A DNA stretch of 14,505 bases from Syntrophorhabdus sp. PtaB.Bin184 (GCA_002067555.1 MVQQ01000213.1:1-14505); one strand, 5' to 3'; shown: positions 1 through 7,040, counted from the first letter of the stretch. The notes: a model not told the origin generated them from the letters alone. Program-made: numbers and translations.

Positions 1-210
1 GTCGGCGTGACGCGGTCGTACAAGGACATGGCGGGAACCTACACCTCATCCGTACCCTTCGCAAAGATGGATTCCCTCGATCTCGACCATTACGTGACGA
101 CGAAGGCCCTCGACGGCCTTTTCTACATGATAGGCCAGGAAGAGAAAAAGATCCGCACCGACCCTGCAGCCAGGGTTACGGACCTCTTGAAGACGGTGTT
201 TGGGAAGTAA
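1..210 (+). CDS. DUF4197 domain protein, 3' end only
   Basis: The reading frame is open from the first base of the window and stops at TAA 208-210, so the start lies upstream and only about 69 residues are visible. The tail reads ALDGLFYMIGQEEKKIRTD and then PAARVTDLLKTVFGK. This is typical of the C-terminus of DUF4197 proteins, a proteobacterial family of unknown function whose members are usually exported and a little over 200 residues long. No catalytic residues can be pointed to. The stop codon abuts the left arm of an inverted repeat element, and the next gene is convergent. The family call rests on this C-terminal pattern only. Confidence 0.75.
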   Translation, partial: VGVTRSYKDMAGTYTSSVPFAKMDSLDLDHYVTTKALDGLFYMIGQEEKKIRTDPAARVTDLLKTVFGK

Positions 211-364
211 AGACAGCTTGAACCGCTTGAGCCGTTTGAACCGCTTGAGCGTTCAAGAAACCAAAAAGCCTTCGTTCTTTTCCGCACTGTTTGTGCCAGG
301 AGAAACGCTTCTTTTTTCTTTGTCTTTTCAACGTTCAAGCGGTTCAAGCGGTTCAAGCGGTTTC
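211..364. repeat. Inverted repeat element 1, 9-bp tandem units
   Basis: This fills the whole gap between two convergent stop codons. The left arm has four 9-bp units starting at 218, 227, 236 and 245 (TTGAACCGC and close variants). The right arm has three identical inverted units, GTTCAAGCG, at 333, 342 and 351, ending in GTTTC at 360-364. Read on the opposite strand, the right arm starts GAAAC and ends GTTGAAAAGACAAAG. The left arm starts AAGAC at 210-214, sharing its first A with the stop codon. The arms could pair into a long stem around a core of about 65 bases. The left arm has one more unit than the right. Related elements lie at 2730-2854, 10640-10801 and, as a variant, 8179-8331. Confidence 0.9.
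263..317. terminator. Hairpin core of element 1, possible bidirectional terminator
   Basis: Inside the element, GCAC 284-287 pairs with GTGC 293-296 over a 5-base loop. TTTTCC 278-283 can pair with GGAGAA 299-304 after a two-base bulge (one T-G pair). An outer AAAAAGC at 263-269 can pair with GCTTCTTTTTT at 307-317 with one bulged C. The A-run on the left and T-run on the right suit termination on both strands, as expected between convergent genes. The U-tract is not directly adjacent to the inner stem, so the terminator call is tentative. Confidence 0.45.
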
Positions 365-1468
365 TCAAACCTTCTTCAGTTTGTACTTTCTCGTTCCCAG
401 TCCTATTTTCTCGGCGTGGTCGAGCTGGATGTTCCAGTCTATTTCGGGGAAGAGGGCGCGCCATTTGTCCTCTCCCTTGTGGAGGGTGTGCTTGATGGCC
501 GTGCAGGGCAGGGATGTCTCATCGTTGACCATGTCGCAGGACGCGGCGTCGATGGCCACGGGGTCGTCGGAGGCGAGGATGCCGATGTCTCTGATAATGG
601 GCGCGTCGTTGTTGGGGTAGCAGTCGCAGGCGGGACTGACCTGGATGACGAAGTTGATGAAGAGCGATTTCTTTCTCTTTCCCGTGAGGGCGCCAAGTGC
701 GTACTCGACCATCTTTTTCTGGAAGATGTCGGGAGATTCATTCCACTCAACCTGGATGGCATTAAAGGGACAGATGAGAATGCACTCTCCACAGCCGATG
801 CATTTCCTGCCGTCGATCGAGGCCTTCTTCGATGTCACCGAGATAGCCCGGGCGGGACAATAGCCCGTGCAGAGCTTGCATCCCCGGCATGTCTCCACGT
901 TCACCCTGGGGGAGACCGTCGAGTGCTGGACCAGTTTTCCTTCTCTCGTGGCGCACCCCATGCCGAGGTTCTTGAGACATCCGCCGAACCCGGAAAGCTC
1001 GTGGGCCTTGAAGTGTGTGACAGCGATAAGGACGTCGGCATCGGCGATCTCCTTCGCTATGTGCACCTCTTTGAGCACCTCTCCGGCGATGGGCACCCGT
1101 GTCCCGCTCGTTCCCCTGAGACCGTCCGCTATGACTATGGGACACTCGACGCTGGAATAGCCGAACCCGTTGTGCAACGCCGTGGTGAGATGACTGACGG
1201 TGTCGCTTCGAGAACCCTTGTAGAGGGTGTTGGTGTCCGTGAGAAAAGGCTTGCCTCCGGCTTCTTGGAGACGCTTCGCTATCCTCCTCAGAAATACAGG
1301 CCTCAGGTATGCCGTGTTGCCCAGTTCCCCGAAATGCACCTTGACGGCGACGAGGTCGTTCTCCCTTATTTTGCTGTCAAGCCGTGCCGCGTTCATGAGT
1401 TCGACAACCTTATCGAGGAGATTATGACCTGGTGTTGTTCTGAGGTCTGTGAAATGCACGATACCCAT
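365..1468 (-). CDS. DUF362 domain protein with two 4Fe-4S motifs
   Basis: This 367-residue protein has an N-terminal DUF362 region (MGIVHFTDLRTTPG, then the family-like VKVHFGELGNTAYLRP and HFKAHELSGFGGCLKNLGMG near residues 152-171). A ferredoxin-type segment follows with Cys194, 197, 200 and 204, then Cys223, 226, 229 and 233, enough to ligate two 4Fe-4S clusters. DUF362 proteins of this class are presumed cytoplasmic electron-transfer or iron-sulfur proteins; the substrate is unknown. The start at 1468 is supported by AGGAG five bases upstream. A strong promoter-like sequence lies at 1501-1530. The gene is divergent from the acyl-CoA dehydrogenase, so a shared redox role is possible but unproven. 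The stop abuts the right arm of element 1. Confidence 0.9.
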   Translation of the reverse strand: MGIVHFTDLRTTPGHNLLDKVVELMNAARLDSKIRENDLVAVKVHFGELGNTAYLRPVFLRRIAKRLQEAGGKPFLTDTNTLYKGSRSDTVSHLTTALHNGFGYSSVECPIVIADGLRGTSGTRVPIAGEVLKEVHIAKEIADADVLIAVTHFKAHELSGFGGCLKNLGMGCATREGKLVQHSTVSPRVNVETCRGCKLCTGYCPARAISVTSKKASIDGRKCIGCGECILICPFNAIQVEWNESPDIFQKKMVEYALGALTGKRKKSLFINFVIQVSPACDCYPNNDAPIIRDIGILASDDPVAIDAASCDMVNDETSLPCTAIKHTLHKGEDKWRALFPEIDWNIQLDHAEKIGLGTRKYKLKKV

Positions 1469-1500
1469 GGAGGCTCCTTTTTTGTTCCCTTTACAGGCAA

Positions 1501-1530
1501 ATTATGTTAGAAGTTAGGCGATTTTGTCAA
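1501..1530 (-). promoter_or_regulatory. Sigma70-type promoter for the DUF362 gene
   Basis: On the minus strand a perfect TTGACA (1530-1525) is followed by an 18-base spacer and CATAAT (1506-1501). Transcription would start a few bases further on, leaving a leader of roughly 25-30 bases that contains the AGGAG ribosome site. No equally good promoter is visible for the acyl-CoA dehydrogenase on the plus strand, although the same 82-bp gap must serve it unless it is transcribed from elsewhere. Confidence 0.65.
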
Positions 1531-1550
1531 CAATTAAGGAGGTTGTACGG

Positions 1551-2729
1551 ATGCTGAATCTTTCTGATAAACATGGCATGATACAGAAGATCGCCGAAAA
1601 ACTGGCCAAGGAAAAAGTGGCCCCCCGAGCAAAAGAAATCGATTCCACGGGTGCCTTTCCGTGGGACCTCGTTGATATCTATAAGAAGCACGGTTTTCTC
1701 TATCTCATGCTTCCGGAGAAGTTCGGAGGCCTCGATGGCGACATCACGTCCCTGTGCCTTGTCATAGAGGAATTGGCGAAGGTGTCCGGAGCATCCTCCC
1801 TCATTCCTCTCGCGCACAATGTCGGCGTTATGCCCATCATGATAGCGGCCAACGAGGAACAGAAGGAATACATCTACGGCAGGCTCTCTGAACCCGACAA
1901 GATGTATGTTGTAGCCTTTGCTCTCACCGAGCCAGACGCTGGCTCCGACGCGTCCCACATGAGGACGACGGCGGTCAAAGAGGGCAACCATTACTACCTC
2001 AACGGGAAGAAGTCGATGATCACGAACGGTGCGAACGCGCAGTTCTTTTCGGTATTTGCATCAACGAATCCCGGGAAGCGCACCCAGGGCATTTCGGCCT
2101 TTTACCTCGAAAAGGATTACCCGGGGGTCATCATCGGCAAGAGCGAAGACAAGATGGGCATGATCGGTTCCGACATCACCGAGATCATATTCGACAATGT
2201 GAGGCTGGAAAAGGAGAACCTGATGGGGAAAGAGGGACAGGGGTGGGACATCGCCATGTCAACCCTCAACCTGTCCCGTCCCGCGGTCGGGGCACAGGCA
2301 GTGGGCATCGCCCAGGGAGCCCTTGATTTCGCCGTTGAATATGCCTGGAAAAGGGTTCAGTTTGGGCAGAAACTGGCGGATTTCGAAGGCATTCAGTTCA
2401 TGGTGGCCGATATGGCCACAGGCGTGGAGGCCGCGAGGGCCCTCGTCTATGACGCGGCCCATCTTCTGGACATGAAGGTGTACGCGAGAGACAAGATGAG
2501 CGCCATTGGCGTCGACAAGCTGTCCGCCATGGCAAAGGTCTATTCCGCCGACGTTGCGATGAAGGTCACAACGGATGCGGTCCAGATACTCGGCGGGTAC
2601 GGTTACACGAAGGAGTATCCCGTGGAGCGCATGATGCGCGATGCCAAGGCTACCCAGATATACGAAGGCACCAACCAGGTCCAGAGGGTCGTCATAGCAA
2701 GGGACATCTTCAGGAACAGAATGGGCTGA
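1551..2729 (+). CDS. Acyl-CoA dehydrogenase
   Basis: This 392-residue FAD flavoenzyme of the acyl-CoA dehydrogenase family oxidises an acyl-CoA to the 2-enoyl-CoA, with electrons normally leaving through an electron-transfer flavoprotein. The all-helical N-terminal domain is followed by the flavin/substrate loop FALTEPDAGSDASHMRTT (about residues 123-140) and the C-terminal signature QILGGYGYTKEYPVERMMRD (345-364). QIYEGTNQVQR then carries the expected catalytic base Glu372. Length is normal for the family. ATG 1551 is chosen over an in-frame TTG at 1524 because AAGGAGG at 1536-1542 is correctly spaced from the ATG. Chain-length preference cannot be read from sequence by eye; butyryl-CoA, glutaryl-CoA or another short-chain substrate would fit an anaerobic fermenter or syntroph. 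No ETF genes are in the window. Confidence 0.93.
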   Translation: MLNLSDKHGMIQKIAEKLAKEKVAPRAKEIDSTGAFPWDLVDIYKKHGFLYLMLPEKFGGLDGDITSLCLVIEELAKVSGASSLIPLAHNVGVMPIMIAANEEQKEYIYGRLSEPDKMYVVAFALTEPDAGSDASHMRTTAVKEGNHYYLNGKKSMITNGANAQFFSVFASTNPGKRTQGISAFYLEKDYPGVIIGKSEDKMGMIGSDITEIIFDNVRLEKENLMGKEGQGWDIAMSTLNLSRPAVGAQAVGIAQGALDFAVEYAWKRVQFGQKLADFEGIQFMVADMATGVEAARALVYDAAHLLDMKVYARDKMSAIGVDKLSAMAKVYSADVAMKVTTDAVQILGGYGYTKEYPVERMMRDAKATQIYEGTNQVQRVVIARDIFRNRMG

Positions 2730-2854
2730 AAGACGGATTGAACCGCTTGAACCGTTAGAACCGTTTGAACGTTGAAAGACAAAAAACCCCGGACACTATC
2801 CGGGGTTTTTCACGTTTTAGCGGCTCAAGCCGTTCAAGCCGTTCAAGCGGTCTT
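2730..2854. repeat. Inverted repeat element 2, four 9-bp units per arm
   Basis: This is the most regular copy. It fills the gap between TGA 2727-2729 and the convergent TAG at 2857-2855. The left arm is AAGAC (2730-2734) followed by four 9-base units, then GTTGAAAGACAAAAAA. The right arm has units at 2814, 2823, 2832 and 2841 and ends GTCTT 2850-2854. Aligned as a stem, AAGAC plus four units match in register, with 31 of 41 positions identical by my count. TGAAAGAC occurs at both ends of the left arm (2727-2734 and 2773-2780). The core is an intrinsic terminator hairpin. Confidence 0.92.
2781..2810. terminator. Bidirectional intrinsic terminator at centre of element 2
   Basis: CCCCGGA 2787-2793 pairs perfectly with TCCGGGG 2799-2805 over the loop CACTA. 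It is flanked by six A (2781-2786) and five T (2806-2810), so either strand gives a GC stem followed by a U-tract. It serves the convergent acyl-CoA dehydrogenase and GYD genes and is nested inside the longer repeat arms. Confidence 0.92.
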
Positions 2855-3139
2855 CTAGCCCATCTTTTCGACGAATTCGAAGACGGGTATGGCGGATAGT
2901 GTTGTTATCTCCACGGTACCCCTGGCGCCGAGTTCGGTAGAGACGCGTGCGATGGTCTCGTTGTCGGGGGCTTCGACGATGTTGATGAAATCGTACATGC
3001 CCAGGGTGGCGTACTGGGCGAGGACCTTCGCGCCCATCTTCTCGATCTCCTGGTCCACCTCCCTGATGCGCTCCGGATTGTTTTTGATTGTCTTCCTGCC
3101 CTCATAGGTCAGCTTGCTCACGAGTATGTATATTGGCAT
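2855..3139 (-). CDS. GYD-domain protein
   Basis: This small 94-residue protein begins MPIYILVSKLTYEGRKTIK and contains AQYATLGMYDFINIVEAPDN and an ITTLSAIPVFEF tail. This is the pattern of GYD-domain proteins, small alpha/beta-barrel-like soluble proteins of unknown biochemical function. The start at 3139 is chosen because AGGGGGTGA, close to a full anti-16S match, sits just upstream. A longer in-frame start at 3193 would overlap the mnmA stop and has no support. It lies 25 bases downstream of mnmA on the same strand, so the two are probably cotranscribed. That pairing gives no firm function. Its stop abuts repeat element 2. Confidence 0.85.
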   Translation of the reverse strand: MPIYILVSKLTYEGRKTIKNNPERIREVDQEIEKMGAKVLAQYATLGMYDFINIVEAPDNETIARVSTELGARGTVEITTLSAIPVFEFVEKMG

Positions 3140-3164
3140 GTGGTCACCCCCTTTCCCCACAATA

Positions 3165-4238
3165 TTATAATATGGCCTTCTCCAATGCAACACGTTTTTC
3201 TATGATGCCGCCCCCGGCAACGATATCGTCATGGTAGAGCACGACTGACTGACCGGGCGTGACACCGTCCACGGGTTCGGCGAACCTGACCGAAAGGGTG
3301 TCGCCCCTCATGGCGCAGGTGCAGGCCTGATCGGGCTGACGGTAACGGACCCTGGCGCTTAAGCCCTCGCCCAGGGGAAAGCGGATGGAGACATCCCGGG
3401 CGGTCAGGGCGTGAGCAGCGAGGTCTGTCCTAGTGCCGACAATGACAGCATTCTCACCGGCGCGGATGTCGACGACGTAGAGCGCCTCCCTGTAAGGGAT
3501 GCTTACGCCTCTTCGCTGTCCGATGGTGAAGAGGTGAATGCCTTCATGCCGCCCGAGAAGCGTACCGTCGGCAAGGTAGACGCACCCCTGCCGGGGCGTG
3601 ATGAACCGGGACAGGAAATCAGTGTACCTGCGCCCGGCGAGGAAACACACATCCTGACTCGGGCGAGATCGGGGAGCGCTCAGCCCCTCGTTCCGGGCAA
3701 GGGCGAGCAACCCCTTCCTCGTATGGGCACCGAGGGGGAAGACGGTCTTCAGGAGCGCTTTCCTGTCGATGGCGTAGAGGAAGTAGGACTGGTCCTTGTC
3801 CGGGTCCCGGCCCTTCCTGAGAAGGACGTTGCCGTTGTGGTGGCTGGTGCGTGCGTAGTGCCCGGTGGCCACCACATCAGCCCCCATTTCGAGGGCTCGG
3901 TCGTAGAAAGCGCCGAACTTCACGAACCGGTTGCACAGGACGCAGGGGTTGGGAGTGGTACCCTGGCGGTAGCCTTCTATAAAAGGCTCCATGACCCGCC
4001 CGGCGAAGACGTCGCTGAGGTCGATTACGTGATGAGGCAGCCCGAGGTCGCGACAGAGGCCGCGAGCCTCGGCGGCGGCAGACCGCGAACCTGACCGCGC
4101 AGGGTCCCAGCCGTCGAAGAGGGAACCTTCGAAAAGCGTGAACGTCACCCCGACGACACGGTGACCCGCTTTCTTGAGAAGATAGGCTGCCAGGAAGCTG
4201 TCGAACCCCCCGCTCATGGCGACAAAGACCGTTTCCAT
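3165..4238 (-). CDS. mnmA: tRNA-specific 2-thiouridylase MnmA
   Basis: This 357-residue cytoplasmic enzyme makes 2-thiouridine at the wobble position (U34) of tRNAs for Lys, Glu and Gln, using ATP and sulfur relayed as a persulfide. The N-terminal ATP pyrophosphatase loop is SGGFDS (residues 9-14), where the usual form is SGGVDS. NPCVLCNRFVKFG places one active-site cysteine at Cys99, and QDVCFL the second at Cys198, the expected spacing. GHYAR, KDQSYFL and HLFTIGQRRG are further family motifs. Length is normal. No Shine-Dalgarno sequence is seen before ATG 4238, and a TATGAT box lies only five bases upstream, so the message may be leaderless. The gene is divergent from ctpA and is followed by the GYD gene. 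Confidence 0.95.
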   Translation of the reverse strand: METVFVAMSGGFDSFLAAYLLKKAGHRVVGVTFTLFEGSLFDGWDPARSGSRSAAAEARGLCRDLGLPHHVIDLSDVFAGRVMEPFIEGYRQGTTPNPCVLCNRFVKFGAFYDRALEMGADVVATGHYARTSHHNGNVLLRKGRDPDKDQSYFLYAIDRKALLKTVFPLGAHTRKGLLALARNEGLSAPRSRPSQDVCFLAGRRYTDFLSRFITPRQGCVYLADGTLLGRHEGIHLFTIGQRRGVSIPYREALYVVDIRAGENAVIVGTRTDLAAHALTARDVSIRFPLGEGLSARVRYRQPDQACTCAMRGDTLSVRFAEPVDGVTPGQSVVLYHDDIVAGGGIIEKRVALEKAIL

Positions 4239-4243
4239 GACCC

Positions 4244-4252
4244 ATCATACCA
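4244..4252 (-). promoter_or_regulatory. Extended -10 promoter element before mnmA
   Basis: The minus strand reads TGGTATGAT, an extended -10 (TGn plus TATGAT), without a good -35. Only five bases separate it from the mnmA ATG. Transcription would therefore begin at or next to the start codon, in line with the absence of a ribosome site. Confidence 0.45.
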
Positions 4253-4267
4253 CAAAGGGTCAGATGG

Positions 4268-4296
4268 TTGAAACTTCACCGGTATTGTAGTATCAT
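4268..4296 (+). promoter_or_regulatory. Sigma70-type promoter for ctpA
   Basis: TTGAAA 4268-4273, a 17-base spacer and TATCAT 4291-4296 form a good housekeeping promoter. It is followed by GGAGG at 4307-4311, close before ATG 4317. The expected start of transcription near 4303 leaves only a short leader. The promoter lies inside the 78-bp gap shared with mnmA. Confidence 0.6.
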
Positions 4297-4316
4297 CATC
4301 CAACACGGAGGGTTGA

Positions 4317-5630
4317 ATGAACAAGAAAACAAAGATCTTTGTAAGCCTGTTCCTGGTGTCCATCTTTCTCCTCGGGATTTACATCGGCGCCTATGGAAAG
4401 AGGACGGCACAGGGTGGCGAAAGCAAGGAGATATATGAATACCTGAGGACGTTCTCCGATGTTATCGATCTCGTCAAGCGCAATTACGTGGAGGACGTGA
4501 AGGACAAGGAGATTGTGTACGCGGCCATCAAGGGTATCCTTGAATCCCTGGATCCCCATTCGTCATTCCTTCCCCCCGATATGTACAAGGAAATGCAGAC
4601 CGATACCAAGGGTGAGTTCGGCGGGATCGGCATCGAGATAACCATAAAGGATGGATTCCCGACGGTTATCACTCCCATAGAGGACACACCGGCCTTCAAG
4701 GCGGGAATGAAGGCGGGAGACCATATCGTGAAGATTGACGGGAAGCCGACGAAGAACATGGGGCTTATGGATGTGGTGAAGCTGATCCGCGGGCCCAAGG
4801 GCAAGGCGGTCACCCTGACCGTGGCCCGGGAAGGAACGCAGGGCCTCAAGGAATATACTGTTGTTCGTGATATCATCTTCGTCAAGAGCGTCAAGTTCAG
4901 AATGCTTTCCGATGAATACGGCTATATCCGTCTCGCACAGTTCCAGGAGAAAACGTCGAAAGACCTCGACAATGCACTCAAGGAGCTTGAGAGGAGCAAC
5001 AAGGGCAAACCGTTGAAAGGGTTGGTTCTCGACCTCAGGAACGATCCCGGCGGGCTTCTTGAGCAAGCGGTGGAAGTGACGGACAAGTTCCTCTCTGAAG
5101 GTGTCATCGTTTCCATAGAGGGCAGGGGAGGCAAGAAGAACCCCGATGACGGCAAAATGAAGTTCTATGCACAGAAAAAGGGTCAGGAGTTTCTGGGGCC
5201 CATGGTCGTACTCGTCAACGAGGGCAGCGCCAGCGCGTCGGAGATCGTCGCGGGAGCCCTTCAGGATTACAAGCGGGCCATTATTGTTGGTACGAAAAGT
5301 TTCGGTAAGGGATCGGTACAGACTATATTCCCTCTGGGTGATGGGTCGGCGGTGCGTTTGACGACGGCGAAATATTTCACGCCCAGGGGACGGTCGATCC
5401 AGTCGGAGGGGATCGTGCCGGACATAACCGTGGAGAACACCTTTGTGAGATCCAAGGAAAAGCTGGTGCTCATGACGGAAAAGGACCTGGAGAAGAAGAA
5501 TGACAGAAACCCCATGCCCAGAAGACCCGAGGATATTACCATAAAGAACCTGGAGGACGAGGATTTTCAGCTTTATATGGGCCTTCAGATCCTCAAGAGC
5601 TGGGAGGCTTTGAGGGGCAAAGCCTCTTAA
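4317..5630 (+). CDS. ctpA: S41 C-terminal processing peptidase (CtpA/Prc type)
   Basis: This 437-residue exported serine protease acts in the cell envelope, cutting near the C-termini of substrate proteins. A hydrophobic N-terminal segment (about residues 7-25) is a signal peptide or membrane anchor. A PDZ domain follows at about 98-185 (GIGIEITIKDGFPTVITPIE and KAGMKAGDHIVKIDG). The S41 protease core comes next, with LVLDLRNDPGGLL at 237-249. NEGSASASEI gives the likely nucleophile Ser306, and FGKGSVQ the general base Lys331 with Gln335, the Ser/Lys/Gln spacing known from CtpB. The extension after the core is short. ATG 4317 is supported by GGAGG and a promoter. A terminator follows, so it is probably monocistronic. 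Confidence 0.95.
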   Translation: MNKKTKIFVSLFLVSIFLLGIYIGAYGKRTAQGGESKEIYEYLRTFSDVIDLVKRNYVEDVKDKEIVYAAIKGILESLDPHSSFLPPDMYKEMQTDTKGEFGGIGIEITIKDGFPTVITPIEDTPAFKAGMKAGDHIVKIDGKPTKNMGLMDVVKLIRGPKGKAVTLTVAREGTQGLKEYTVVRDIIFVKSVKFRMLSDEYGYIRLAQFQEKTSKDLDNALKELERSNKGKPLKGLVLDLRNDPGGLLEQAVEVTDKFLSEGVIVSIEGRGGKKNPDDGKMKFYAQKKGQEFLGPMVVLVNEGSASASEIVAGALQDYKRAIIVGTKSFGKGSVQTIFPLGDGSAVRLTTAKYFTPRGRSIQSEGIVPDITVENTFVRSKEKLVLMTEKDLEKKNDRNPMPRRPEDITIKNLEDEDFQLYMGLQILKSWEALRGKAS

Positions 5631-5652
5631 ATGCTTCCTCAAGGAGGACGTG

Positions 5653-5688
5653 AACGGGCAGGCCGTAGCCGGTCTTGCCCGTTTTTTT
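5653..5688 (+). terminator. Intrinsic terminator after ctpA
   Basis: ACGGGCA 5654-5660 pairs with TGCCCGT 5676-5682, and the inner GGC/GCC can extend the fold. The stem runs into seven T at 5682-5688. It lies 23 bases after the ctpA stop. Confidence 0.92.
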
Positions 5689-5706
5689 CTGTCGAACCGC
5701 GCGGGG

Positions 5707-5738
5707 AGCTTGTCTTTTTCAAGACCAAGCTTTATCCT
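5707..5738 (+). promoter_or_regulatory. Inverted repeat over a candidate fprA promoter
   Basis: AGCTTG 5707-5712 and CAAGCT 5726-5731 form an inverted repeat. TCTT 5713-5716 and AAGA 5721-5724 extend it, with a single unpaired C at 5725. TTGTCT at 5710-5715, a 17-base spacer and TATCCT at 5733-5738 could be the promoter of the fprA group, and the palindrome covers its -35 and most of the spacer, as an operator would. It could instead be a secondary hairpin behind the ctpA terminator. The remaining leader to fprA ends in AAGGAGG 5776-5782. Confidence 0.35.
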
Positions 5739-5786
5739 TTATTACGTCAGTTAGCTATTTTTCCATTATAGTGAAAAGGAGGACAC

Positions 5787-7001
5787 ATGAAACCAATAGA
5801 GATCAAGCCGGGTATCTACTGGGTTGGAGTGATCGATTGGGCGGTCCGTGACTTTCACGGTTACGTTACGAAGAATGGCACCACGTACAATAACTACCTT
5901 GTCATGGATGATGAGGTGACCCTTCTGGACGCCGTCAGGCACGACTTTGACGCCACGGGGGTGGCGAACATAAGACGTGTCGTCGATCCATACAGGATAA
6001 AGAACATCGTCATAAACCACATCGAACCGGACCACGCGAGCGGCATCGCGGCAATCATGGAGTATACCCCCGATGCGACCATCTTCATCACGGAAAGGGG
6101 GAAAAAGGGTCTTGACCGCCACTTCGATACGTCTCGCTGGAAGTTCAGGATAGTCAAAACCGGTGATACCCTAAAGACGGGAAAGTACACGTTGACGTTC
6201 CTGGAGACGCCGATGCTTCACTGGCCGGATTCCATGGTGACCTACATAGCGGAGGCGAAACTCCTTGTATCGCAGGATGCTTTCGGTCAGCACATGGCCT
6301 CGGCGGCCAGGTTCGACGACGAATTCTTGTCTTGCCACTCCCGGTTCGAGCTCGACGACGCCATCGTGGACTATTACGCAAATATCCTCATGCCCTTCGG
6401 GAAGCTCATCGAGGCGAAGATACAGGAGATAGTGAAGCTCGGGCTGGAGATCGATATGATAGCACCCGACCATGGTGTTATATGGAGAAAGGATCCTGGT
6501 TACATCATACAACGGTATCTCGATCTTGCGAAGGGTAAGGCGGACCTCGCGGCCGTCATCATTTACGACACCATGTGGCATTCGACGGAGCTCATGAGTG
6601 ATCCCATCATGAACGGCATCAAGGACGAAGGGGTGCCGTGCAAGGTGGTCAGGCTGAGAGCGACACCCATGAGCGAGGCGATAAAGGAATTCTGGAAGGC
6701 GAGGGGCTGCCTCATCGGTACCCCGACCATCAACAACGTCATGTTCCCGTCTGTTGCGGAGTTCCTGTATCACCTTGCTGGCCTGAGGCCAAAGGACAGG
6801 ATCGTCGGCGGGTTCGGCAGTTATGGATGGGGAGGCGGGGCCGTGAAAGAGGCTTACGCCAGATTCCAGCAGATGGGTCTCGAAGCGGTCGAACCGGGCC
6901 TCCAGGTGTTGTACAAACCGTCAGATGAGGACATGGACAGGTGCTACGAATTCGGCCGGGACTTCGCGAAGCGCCTGAAGGAGTATCACGGAAAGCATTG
7001 A
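5787..7001 (+). CDS. fprA: FprA-family flavodiiron protein
   Basis: This 404-residue cytoplasmic protein has a metallo-beta-lactamase-like diiron domain (about 1-250) and a C-terminal flavodoxin domain binding FMN. Diiron ligands expected for the family are present: H78-x-E80-x-D82-H83 (NHIEPDHASG), His145 (MLHWPDSM), Asp164 (SQDAFGQH) and His229 (APDHGVIW). The flavodoxin part has YDTMWHST, GTPTINNVMFP and GSYGWGGGAV. Such enzymes reduce oxygen to water or nitric oxide to nitrous oxide in anaerobes; sequence alone does not say which. No rubredoxin or flavin reductase extension is fused, so a separate electron donor is needed. AAGGAGG sits four bases before the ATG. Rubrerythrin follows 39 bases on and is probably cotranscribed. 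Confidence 0.95.
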   Translation: MKPIEIKPGIYWVGVIDWAVRDFHGYVTKNGTTYNNYLVMDDEVTLLDAVRHDFDATGVANIRRVVDPYRIKNIVINHIEPDHASGIAAIMEYTPDATIFITERGKKGLDRHFDTSRWKFRIVKTGDTLKTGKYTLTFLETPMLHWPDSMVTYIAEAKLLVSQDAFGQHMASAARFDDEFLSCHSRFELDDAIVDYYANILMPFGKLIEAKIQEIVKLGLEIDMIAPDHGVIWRKDPGYIIQRYLDLAKGKADLAAVIIYDTMWHSTELMSDPIMNGIKDEGVPCKVVRLRATPMSEAIKEFWKARGCLIGTPTINNVMFPSVAEFLYHLAGLRPKDRIVGGFGSYGWGGGAVKEAYARFQQMGLEAVEPGLQVLYKPSDEDMDRCYEFGRDFAKRLKEYHGKH

Positions 7002-7040
7002 ACGTCACCATATTTGCGCATAATACCGAAAGGAGGAACC

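Noticed and set aside
211..260. Repeat arms as coding for a Leu-Asn-Arg repeat peptide
   Set aside because: A 9-base period gives an open frame automatically; element 3 has an 8-base period, which breaks any frame, and all copies are intergenic.
211..364. CRISPR-like array in the repeated TTGAACCGC units
   Set aside because: Units are directly adjacent with no spacers, only 8-9 bases long, and occur in inverted pairs; no cas genes are present.
200..1510. Long plus-strand open frame opposite the DUF362 gene
   Set aside because: It lies antisense to a clear iron-sulfur protein, has no family pattern, and is explained by codon bias in a GC-rich gene.
4563..5642. Long minus-strand open frame opposite ctpA
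   Set aside because: It is antisense to a full S41 protease with all catalytic motifs and shows no recognisable domain.
6998..7026. Separate promoter for rubrerythrin (TTGAAC-17-TAATAC)
   Set aside because: Transcription would begin inside the AAAGGAGG ribosome site, so it would not yield a translatable message; cotranscription with fprA is simpler.
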